This document shows positions 49,171-61,100 of a DNA stretch of 64,000 nucleotides, piece after piece. Made by a program: the position numbers and the translations under genes. This DNA is from Clytia hemisphaerica (lineage: Eukaryota; Cnidaria; Hydrozoa; Leptothecata; Clytiidae): the NCBI GenBank assembly GCA_902728285.1, contig CACVBU010000386.1, positions 124,001 to 188,000 of the forward strand, given 5' to 3'. Numbering within the stretch: the stretch's first letter is position 1; every line of letters begins with the position of its first letter. The notes under the pieces were generated by a model. That model saw only the letters and a list, made by a program, of their open reading frames with translations. It searched no databases and was not told the DNA's origin.

Positions 49171-52100
49171 TTAACTTCTCTCTTTAACCGGCGCGAACGT
49201 ATAACTACTCGGTCCCAGGGTCGATTTTCGTACTTCATGACTCGACGGTGGAGGGTGCGAATTATGACCAGCCGCTAACGGAGATTGCGGCGCTACGTAG
49301 CGCGGTTTCACAAACGCAAAGCCGGTCCGCGTATCACATGATAAGGGATTGGAAACCGGCGTATGTGACGTTGAGGAAGAATGAGAGTGAGCTATGAAAG
49401 CAGGTTCAGACCCAGAATCTTCGTCACACGAGCAGTGATTTGAATTCGAGTCTGATGGATGATCGGGCGAAGAACATGACGAAATACTATGACTATTCAA
49501 CTGGTGTGTGTTTAGACTGGATGGCGGAGGGTAGAAATGTGAAGATCGTTTAGCCGGTGATCCCATGGAATCATCGTCTGGATCCACTGTATGCGAAAAA
49601 AACACAAGGTTGTATAAAGAAGTATAAAAGAATAAAGGGAAACAAAAATCATCGAAAGGTGGAGATATTTCGACCTTTAGTTGATTCTTTTGTTGTACAG
49701 AGAAAGACATTACTTAAATTTGGATGTACAAAACATAAATTGGTTTATTTTCATTTGAACATAGCAATTCGCTGTCTTTAAGAACAAAATCTGAAGAAGC
49801 CGAAAAAGGAAGACAGGGAACAGTTGATAAACAAATTTAGGATGAGCATTAATCTAAACACAGACGTGTGAAAGTCACGATCTAAATAATTCGTTTATCC
49901 CAGACACCTTTTCCCTCTTCGATACTGTTTAGAAACAGCTATAGAAAGACATCAATTCTTATTTTCTTTACTTCATGAGGAAGCTCTGTGCAAAATTTCA
50001 GAGCTCTATCAAAATTTGAAGTCTTGAAATGTTACTTTTCTTGTCCCTTTTATATGCCTACCCCACTATATAGCAAAACATCTGACATCTGAGGAACTCC
50101 ATCGGGGTACAAAGACCATTTGGCCTCCTGATGGACCGATATATTGATAAATAGCTTACATTTTCTTTTGGACGAAAGGATACTGGGTCGGAGGTTGCTT
50201 GGACTGAGGCTTCTTCTAAAGTGTGGGAAAAATAACAAATAGTAAAACGGTCAAAGAACGATTTAATTGATCCATGCTAGGTTCGTTCTTTACGGGAAGG
50301 ATTTCTTTACGGGAAGGATTCAGTACAGTTTTTACTTCAGCCATTTTATACACGGAAGTTGAAAATCTAACTAGAATTAAAAACTGGATGATTATAGAAA
50401 TTTCCAAAATAAAACATTTTGAGATACAGGTCGGGTTCAACTGTTAGACCGAGAATGGTACGGTATACAGTCATTAATTTTAGAGTTTGTTTGTTTCTCC
50501 ATTCCGCGCCAAAACACTTACGATTTCATTATCTTATATATAGAAACGCATGATACTCAAGCTTGTTCAAAAAGTATATTAATCATTTTTAGCGAAATGG
50601 AAAACCTTGCTCAACGTGTTTAGTGATGATGATATGAGCCCTACCCACTGGGGAATGGGTCCTACTCTTTACGAAGTAGAAATTCCTCCTTTTTCAAGTT
50701 GGAACGCGTAGCGCTGTCCAGACACCGCTGGTTCTGTGCACGCGAGACACCGATACCATGTGACGCATAGTGGTGACAATTAAACTGCGCGGGAGAGCAT
50801 ATCATATAGCTCGTCGCAGGCGCAACGGAGTGAGTGACACCACACACCACAATGTCTGGCATATCACCCACACTCTTTTATCAGATTAGTGGTACCTAAT
50901 TCCCCTCACATGGTATGGGTTGACCCGGGCGAGGGTATGTTCACTTGCCAAGTGAACCGTAGTACTACAGTAGGAATCGAACTCGTACCTCCCAGACGGG
51001 AGTTAAGAGCAATGATCACCACACCACTACAACTACGTGTTGTTATGAGAAGTCTTTATCCGTTTTCCCGAAGTTTGTTTTGTATATTTTCAAAAAAAGT
51101 GAAACAAACTTGACAAGAGAAAAAAGAATTACCTGAAACGCCTCTGATTGGGGCTAATCGGTACACCAATGGGACTTGGTGTTAAACTTCGATTGTGTTG
51201 GATCTGTAAAAAAGTGGAGAAAATATAATTTTTTTGAAATTTCGTAGAAACTTACCTAATTTTGAGCATGTGAATATGTCTTTGATTACAAATACATCAA
51301 AACAACGTGGAGAATTGTTGCTTAAAACAGTAGAGCTTCATCCTGTAACGAAAGATTTCTCATAGAGACTGCTTGTTACTCCGGTAGATCCTCTTTCCTA
51401 GAAAAATGCTACTTTTCGCTAAATTTTTCCGAACAACCTTTTTTTGTTGTTGAATGGTTATGAAGATGAATTTGTAATGGAACACTCCCCGTTACGAGGT
51501 TGTAAAGCTTGCACTGTTAATATTGTTAAGATGACCGTCAAAGCAGAGAGCTGTTTTCGTCAAAGTACATTCTTTTGATTTAGGCCAGTTTATTTATGGC
51601 GATTATTTGTTTCAGAATATTTGTGATATATAGTATATATAGTATATCTGTTTCACATAAAAAGCCCTACTATGTATGGACCACCACTGCATTAATAACA
51701 CGCATGCGTAATTTGTCGTTCTTTTTAACTACATAGTTAATTCCCGTGATAAACAAAGAGGAATGAATCCGAATAGGGGTGGCACTGGTACAGTCACTTT
51801 CGGTCGGGGTTATGGACAGTGAAATATGAAATTTGTCGTTCTTTTTGTCTATTTTTAGTAATGCATATTTATTAGATAGACCCCCTCAGATATAGGAAAT
51901 ATATCTATAAATGTCGGCGAATCAGACAATAAAACAGTCCTTTCAAGATTTTGACCAATAATGCTATCAAAAACAATTGGGTTTTCAGGAGTCTGTTCAT
52001 GAAATTAAAATTCATCCGATTGGACTAATTTCCCTCCGGTTGAAACAGGTTATAACACTTCTGCCAAATACGCCACAAGGGATTATGTAACTACAGTTCA

Positions 52101-55100
52101 ACTTTTTTTATCTCTTATAGTCACGTGCATAAGGATGTTATGATAAAAGCAACCAAAAGCTTATAAACTTTTTAAACCCCTCAACTAAAATAGTAACCAC
52201 ATAACAAGGCCACAATCGGGATGACCCTCCAATTTCTCTTCTTAGCGAACAAAGGAAGATGACCACCAATTCTTTATTTTTTTTGAAAAATTATAATTGG
52301 TGCAATTATTGGTGTAAAGTCTCATTTTAAGAAGAATATTTTTCGCATAAGGAAGACAAAAACATGATCGAGGATGATAGACTAAAGTAAAAAATAATTT
52401 AATCTTCCAAGCATTTCCATGCTTTTTATATAGAGTCAAATTTTGATTCGTTCATTTACCTCCTGATCTGTTAGAATAAAACTCAATAACTAGGTTTGCA
52501 AGTCATGAAAAAATCCATTAAGCAAATTAAAAACAAACTAATTTCATATTTACAACAAATTTGGCCTTGAAAATCTCTAAGAAGATTTACAAAATTGCTC
52601 GAGCACCTAACTGGCCAAGAGGTAACCACTTGTTTATGATGGAATTCTACAGGTTTTAATAAGGTTTTTGATATTAAGAGGGCCCCCTACATAAAATAAA
52701 CACATCAAAAATATGACAATTATTTTGAAAAATGCTTCGTACTACAGTTTCACTTTGTAAATAAAGGAATTTCTTAGAATTCTCATGATGAAAATAAAAC
52801 AGCTCTCCAAAAAGTATTTGACAGGTATGTATAGCTTTTCACATAAGAGATTTTAAAAAGCTGGTTTCCTATGAGATGATGAGAAGACACTAGATTATGA
52901 TGATAACTTTGTGTTGTTTGTTGTGAGTTGAGCCCTCAAGTTGTATCGCAATGGGCTGTCCAAAAAAAGCTGAAAGCAGCCAGAGGTACTATCTTTTTCG
53001 TTTCAAGAATCCCTCATTAACCTATATTGACCAGGGAAGATCAAAGATATGTCTTATACATTAACATGGTCAGAAATCTATGCTCTTTCCATTGGTGCCA
53101 ACCATTTTTAGGTACTAATAATCCACCCCACTATTGCAGTAGGACCACCTGTCTGGTTGGTATTTTACAGGCCAGAATGTAAAATTGGCTAAAATCAAAT
53201 ATTGACGATTGGCTCGTTCGATTTGATTGAGATATGTTTCTGAAGGCTGTTTTGTTATTAAATAAAAGAGATTCGTAATGGAAAAAATTAGGTCAATACC
53301 AGTCAGTAAAATAGGCGTCAACCCCCTGCCGAAACTAAGGAGCTACTGGAGCTTTATACATGAAATTTTTACCAGTGATAGATATCAACCATCTGACTGA
53401 GACTGCGTGCTCGCAAAATTTCAGGTTGGTCACTGATTTTCGGTGGCAAGCTTGTATTCTCAAAATATCCGTATGGATTTAGACAAAAAAGGAAATTTTG
53501 GGTCGTTCTGTAAAATACACGCTATCAGCAGGCAGAAAAAAAACAGAATGGATTTTAGGGACACTGTACACTATAGAAATGAAAACAATATAGACTTACT
53601 TTATCAATGATTCGTACAGGAGAGGATAGGGAGGGGCTGATGGATCCAGTATTGAAAACAAATTCATCTAAACTGTCACGTTTCTCACGTTGCTCATTCG
53701 TCACTGCGAAATTCTTATCACCCTGAAAATATGAAATGTAAATTGATTGTCATGAAAATTTCATCTTTCACATACATGATTTGCTGGTTGACCCTGTTGA
53801 GAGTTATAAACTTTCGTTTCCTGTACCTTCAGTCCCTTATGGCTCTCAATCTTTTAGTTTTTCAAGCTTTCTTTGCAAGCCCCTGTTGGTTTTGATAGAA
53901 ATTCCAGCTTTTCCATGAATGTTATGATTCATTGCGTGTAAAACTATTGCTTCACAGCCCTTATTTGGAGATTTTTTCCAACCCTTGAATTATAAGCTTT
54001 TTTATGCCCCATACCCTTTGATTAGAAAAGATTTCTTCACTTTCTTGGATAATAATTTGCCCTCTAAAAAAGAAGTACGTTTCCAACTGATACAAAATGC
54101 TTCAAAGAAAATTTGAACGCCAGGGCCAACAATTGGAGATGAAGGTTTCTTACCAGCCATGAGGTTTCGTCCCAGCTTCTTGACAAATTTATAGCAGAGT
54201 TATTTTCCCTGAAAAATGAGTTGAGAAGAATATCAAAATATCTAAAATGGGAAACATTTAAATTTCAATATTTATTTCAATACAATATTATAATTTTACA
54301 TCAATTAAATTGATTTTCCTTCAGCTAAATACAGCCATACGTTTAAGCAATGATGATAATGACGATTTTAATGCTACTTTATTGTAATAAAATTTAGAGG
54401 GGATTGAATTTTATTATGAGCCCATAGTCATTTCATTATTTTTAGTGCCTTGTTACTGCCAAACTGGTTGCTAATAGTCCAGGTTGTACGTGACACCCGA
54501 ATCTGTAAAATCCGCGACATTTTATCACATCAAAGTTAACAGAAGGTAAGAAAAGTCACTTACCATTCTTTGTTTCTTTCCCTTGTTAATTCATCGACAC
54601 TCTCTTCCTAAAAATAAAAAAGAAGTAGTGCTCACAATATTAACTATTAACCATCAATAGCATTTTTTCTGATTTTCTTGTAAACAATTATACATCATGG
54701 TCAGTGGATTGCTTAAAAATGTATTATAACAACTCTTTGACTAGATCACACAAAGAAATGCAGCCGCTTGAAGTCCAAAAAACATACACACGTCAGTAAG
54801 ACCAAGACAAGATTTGACGTCAAATCACAGTAGAGCTGACAGTTAGTTGGTCTTAAAGTGGCTGTATTTCTTTGTGTGTTTTAGTCAGAGAGTTGTTGTA
54901 ATACATTTTTTTGCTCAGAATTTCATGCTCTTTTAGATGGTACCAATCATTTTCGTTTATTTTGACTTTTGAAACTCAGCTATTCTCCTACACCTTATTT
55001 TCCCTTGCAGTTTTGCCTATGGCGTCACTATTTTGGTCATAAAAAGTTTTTCCGGGCCTAATCCGCGTCCTCCCTCTCAAAAATATCTTGTAATATACTG

Positions 55101-58100
55101 TTCTTTAGAATAGAGTAAAAATGGCTAGGTCGTAGAAAAGATGTCACAGAAACCCAGGCTTGACCCCCTACTACTGAGTCTTTCATAACTTTGCAAAATA
55201 TTAATTCTTACACGCTGAAATTTTTTCCACCGCAGTTTAGAAATTTTTTGACAAGGAAATGCTCAAAAAATAAAAAAACCACACTCTTCTCTTCTCACAT
55301 AATCTGCAGGTATTTTTGACTGCTCTTTGAAAGAGGTTGCAAAATAATCTTTTTTAGGATAGAAAAATTTTTTAGTGTTACTTTAGCACCCCAATTCTAA
55401 AAGTATGTGAGATCTCATTTTCATTTTTCAGAAAGTGTTTTATGGGTGATTTTAGAGGATATATTGATTAATGCCTAACATACTAGATTTTTCTTATCAG
55501 GCACTCAAATGCTAAAAACTTTGCGGGGTGGCTCAAAAACGTGATTTTGACATATGATTTCTAGACAAACAGATAATTTCAGACTTGTTGTTTTGGATAT
55601 TAAGAGAGTCAGATTGATTGCAAGAGAGTCCAGGCCAGGCTTAGTTGTTGATTTTCATATTTTACTGGTCACCTAACTAATATAAAAAAAATTCTTACTC
55701 TTCTGATTTGCAAAACACGTGGGGCTGGTGATCCAATCGGTATCTAAAAGAAAAAAAAGTTTGTAGTTAGCTACATGAACCATTAGAAAATGGTTAGTAA
55801 CAAAGTAGTGAGATATTAGATTAGATATTTCAGAAACATCTGGAAACATGTTCAATGAGTAAATTCTGGGATAATTTTGAATCATTTGTGCCGTGGACAA
55901 CCACGTAGAATGGTAGGTAATATACCTGGATAATTTCAAAGATGTATCTATATCTAGATATTTTTTAGATTATTCTGCATTATCTCTTTTTTAGGAGGGG
56001 TTTATTTGAGTGCACCATTTAGCAGAAGGGGACATTAATCAAATAATCTGTAACTAGGCTTCTTTAATATTAATAAATTGGGACCTTCATTTGGTCCTGG
56101 GTCCTTTCATTATTTTTTGAGTAGAAATAAGTCATTTTAGAGAGATAGAAATAGGTCAAAATTAATTTAAAGTGAAATTGTATGCTTTCAGTGCCAGTGG
56201 AGTTTGTGGACGAAATCAGAAAGAAATTGGCTGAAAAGATTTTCGTCCCAATACTTTTTTTTTTATCGGTATGTAGTTGGACCCCCTCACCCCCTTATCA
56301 ACCCAATGCCAAAAGTTTTTTGTTGACGATCCCTTAGTGCAAGTACATTGATTTGTGAAGTGTCTTTACCTCACATAGAACAATATAAAATAGCAAAAGA
56401 ACAAAGGAATTACCCATAGCCACCATTTTGCAACCATGGGGAATCGCGATTTTACGGAAATGGGAATCTTCATATCGAATATAAAGCATCTTCTGAAAAT
56501 TTCATTCTTCCCCATAAATGTGAAAATGAAAAACGAAGAAGCTTTCGTTTTCTAATTGCCTTTTTAATCTGCCATGAAGTGTTATAAAATTCCTTATAGA
56601 AAGACACGTTCTCCTACTAAGAGGTTTAAAAATGACATAGAAACAAGAAACTGTGAAAATAACCGTAATCAATCAACGGTTGCTAACAGTTGGGTGTTTA
56701 TGATAAAAACGGCAATTATTGATCACATCAGCAGTAAGAATTCCCATAAGACGGTTTTATAAAGTTTTCAATGAAATGATTTAAACTGAATGACTGAGAA
56801 TTTCCCTTCACAAAAGGATGAGTTATTCGGGACGATCTAAAAGGTGTGGCTAAAAGCGGATAGGGATACGGTGGAAAATTAATGTAAAAACACGGGGAAA
56901 GCAAAGAATCTAAATCCCAACAATTAGAAAAAGATTGAGGTTTCCCAAAATCCCAAAGTCCAAATTCAACCCTGAACAGGGGGGGGGGGTAGGGCCGCAG
57001 GGTACTAACCCATAGGGTACTAACCTGATTTTTAAGAAAAATTGTCTTAGGTACCACCACCCCCTTTTTAGTACCGGGTACTTACTTTTTCTTAAGGAAA
57101 AAAGGGACCCCCACCCCCCTTTTAGTACCGGGTACTTACTTTTTCTTAAGGAAAAAGGGACCCCCCCCTTTTAGTACCGGGTACTTACTTTTTTTTAAGG
57201 AAAAAGGGACCCCCACCCCCTTTTTAGTACCGCGGGTACCGCTTTAAAATTACCAAGGAAAATAGGAGACACCACCCTTAAAACTTGCCAAGCATGGTCC
57301 CAATCTTTCAAAAGCCAGCAAAAGCAGCTCTTTGTTTATTATGATTGTATTTACCATGTTTTTAACTCAGATCTCTTAAAAGTTCTTTTATCAAACACAA
57401 CTTTTGATACAACAGGTAAAACAGGAAATTCCTTGGCAAAAGTAAAAATTATATAGCGTAATAAACGGCAATAAAAGTATATATCTATCAGAAGAAGTAA
57501 AAATCAAGTTGATAAAAATTGAAGATAGTAGAAAAGCTTGGATTCGAGATTCCTTATTTTTTCTTCAATAGATTGGTAATTTATTCAATTATCAAAACTG
57601 TGTCATCTATGAAGAAGCTGAATAGAAATATTGCATTGTTGTTTGGTTGCTTTGCTTACCTCCTTCCGTCTAATTGTCATAAACAGACAGACAATCAGAC
57701 AACAAACAAATATAACAGAAATAAGCTATAGGGTATATATAACTGTAATAAACTAAAATAAACTAACCCCTCTAACAAAAACCAGACTGTAAGAATCATC
57801 AGTTTGGATAAGAATTTTATTGTTTAAAAGACAGATTGTATCACTTTGGATGCAACAGCTTTTTATTCATTTCATCAGAAGGCAATGACAAACATATACC
57901 TCGTTCTAACTTGAGATATCAAAGACAAACTATCCTTCTCACTATTAAAACATACGATTTTGACAATAGCTTTCTTTACTTAGCTATTTCAATTTGTATA
58001 ACTTAGTGGTCATAAATTCTCCTCTTAGAAGTGGGAAAGTACCCCATGAATTGAAAATAATTCTTTATTGTTAGAAACATAACAGTTCTTTTTTCTGAAA

Positions 58101-61100
58101 ACTTGAAACGTAACAACCGTCCAACTTCCTACATACTTGATACAGGAAAGTACCTTCAATTGGAAGGGGGAACTTTTCATACTGTCAATACTGAAGCCAT
58201 AACAAGGAATCGTTTTCTCATCAAAATCCCTGAAATTTGAAGACAAAAAATTAAACAAATGTACCATATTCAGGGCCTGAGTACTTGAAGAAAAATTGAA
58301 ATGATACCCACCCCGGCCTAAAATTGGTACCGGGTACTAACTTAAATTGATATACCCCCCCCCCCCCCAAATTAGTACCGGGTAATTTTTTGAATTTCCA
58401 AATTAGACACCACCACCCGGCTATGGGTTAGTACCCTGCGGCTGTACCCCCCTGCCCTGAAGAAAATTCAAATTGGCTAAAGTTTAGACCAAAATTAATT
58501 CTCGCTAAAATTAATCAAAATCTTTAAAATCATCTCATCTGAACCTGGCTTTATTTCCCCACAATATATTGCAACTAAGAAGTAACGCTTTTTCTTCACA
58601 TTATATCTAACTTAACAATCGAATGTTACATGAATGCTGTGGACGTCTATGTTTATGTCAGCTGAGGTGTTGCAGGGGTGTAACAACGGGATTGTGCCTG
58701 TCCTTAAAAACGCCTTTTCGCTACTTATTCATTTAAGATTGCACTCACTTCATTTTTTTGTACAAGGAGGATATTGCATTTAATCTATTTAGTATTCTCA
58801 AATGTATTTCAATATGACACTTTTTACGAGGAAGATGTTTATCGATTACAAAACCTACGTCACAACCACGGAGCGCTGACTTTTAGTTTTAATGACTTGC
58901 TCTCATTCGTTTGGGGGTCTTTCGGCATTGGGCTGATAAGCTCCAGACCCCCTCCCCCACTTGCTCTTATCGGCCAAAATTTTTGAAACCAACTTTTACA
59001 TCTTGGAAAACACAATTTTTTCCAATCATGTCGCCATCGCGTTGATCTCGCCTTCCCACACGTCTTGGTTGAGTTTTTGTCTATTTGCACCAGCATTGAG
59101 TTTGTTCATACCCGCATTGATATTGTTAATCAAAACGGAAGTTAAAAAGACGCGATGAAGTCGCAACATTTCGAAGGAAATGGCAGCACGCTGGCCAATG
59201 AAAAAAGAGTTTTTTTATCAAAGCTAATTCAAAACTGTACTTTTAAAGTTGCGAATTTGTGCGCGAAGGTGAAAGCAAGTGAAATTGTATGCTTTCAGTG
59301 GAGTTTGTGGACAAAATCAGAAAGAAATTGGCTGAAAAGATTTTCGTCCAAATACTTGTTTTTTTATCGGTATGTAGTTGGACCCCCCCCCTTATCGGCC
59401 CAATGCCGATAAAAAATAGGACCCTGCTGACGCAACGGACTTAACGAACACCGGACGCGCGAAAGTCTGGTGTAAAATGAGAATTTTTTTTTACCACCGG
59501 ACAATCTCTACACCGGACTTACTGTAAGGAAGTTGAATGTCCGGTGTCAGAGAAGGATATTTTTTCCACCGGACAATCAAAACACCGGACATGACCACTC
59601 CGGTGTGTCCGGTGTTTCTTAATGTTTTGTTTCATAAATCATAGTGTCAGCCTGGGTTTAGGTCCCAGGCAAAAATTAGGTCCCCCCTGAATTTTAAGTC
59701 CCCCCAAAGATTTCTGAATTTTTCGTTACACAGCTGTCCCACCATCGATCCCACACAAACCATATTTTAGCTCTGAACAGAAATCCGCGCAAGAAAAATC
59801 AAAACATTGATAAGTGGTCAAACTTTCTAAATTTTGCTATATCAAAACACGCAAAAACATCATGCGACGTATGACCACAACTCCCGCTCGCTTCAATCAA
59901 GAATTTGGTCACGTGATCTGCCAACAAAAATCAACCAATGAAACTGTTTGTTTATAGCGCTATAAGGCCCTGTTCATATTACTCGCGTAATAAAGTGAGC
60001 AAAAACCGGGGGTTTGCAGAAATTTTAAGACTCGTTGCGGGGAAGCCAAACATTTTTGGAAAACCAATTGTATGAAAAAAAGTTTCTATAACATTTATTT
60101 ATTATGAAAACAAGTGATATATTTATGTTTGAGCATTAAAACGTCTTATTTTATAATTTTATTTAAAAAGTCTTACCCCCCGTCTCGATTTTTTGGATCT
60201 TTTCTTCAGTTCCTGGGAAAGCAACTAATAGCTTGCAAATATATCATTTTGAAATGTAATTAGACCCTAATCTTTTATTTTTTCCAACAGGTTTCAGGTC
60301 AGAATGTTTTGCCTGCATCGCCGCAGCGTGGGTTGAAATTTTGTGGGACTTGATTTAGGTCTGGTCGGAAATGGATTCATTTTGGGATGTAAACATTACT
60401 ATAGCTAGATTATTTTCTTTATTTGGACAGAGAAAAGGTTCAAGGTTTGTCTACTTTTTATTTCATTGGATTTATCTGCCTCAGTCAGCTGCAATAAGCG
60501 ATTGAAAACTCATGATTTTTCGTTTTTGTCAGTTTCACTCAGCTGCCATTTTGAATTTTTTTTTTCGATTTCTGTTGACAGCGATTTCGTGACCTCTACG
60601 GAATCGATGATTTTGCTTGAGGGGAACAGCTGTGGTTAGTCCCCAGAACTTTTGACCCTAGACACTTTCAAAAAATTGATCCAATAAAAAATGTTTTTCC
60701 AATGTAAATTGCGTTCAGTTCTAAGTTTAAGATATATAATTTAGCGCATTTTCCACAAAACCAGACGTCCGCGCTCGATAGGATCGATCATCGGAACGGC
60801 TCGATGACGGATCGATATGTGATCGATACTCAAGATTTTTTTAAGCTCATGATTAGTTATTGATTATTTATCAATCTATCATCGATCTTTTATCGATCTT
60901 ATCGACCCTATCGACTCATACTCGATTTACGATCGATAACAAATCGATTAACGATCGATGACGAATCGATTAACGATCGATGACAAATCGATTAACGATC
61001 AATGACGAATCGATATACTCGATTGAAATACTAGCTCGATAATGGATCAACGAAGGATCGATACTCAAGACTTTTTAATGGCTGAATCTTCAATCGATCT

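Noticed and set aside
50897..51036. Possible genuine tRNA gene
   Set aside because: A and B boxes are present, but the acceptor stem does not close cleanly. The sequence continues into a body shared with 44166-44301, so a SINE is the better reading.
60900..61020. CRISPR-like regular repeats
   Set aside because: The 22-bp units are contiguous without unique spacers, and the DNA is eukaryotic. It is a tandem array inside a transposon.
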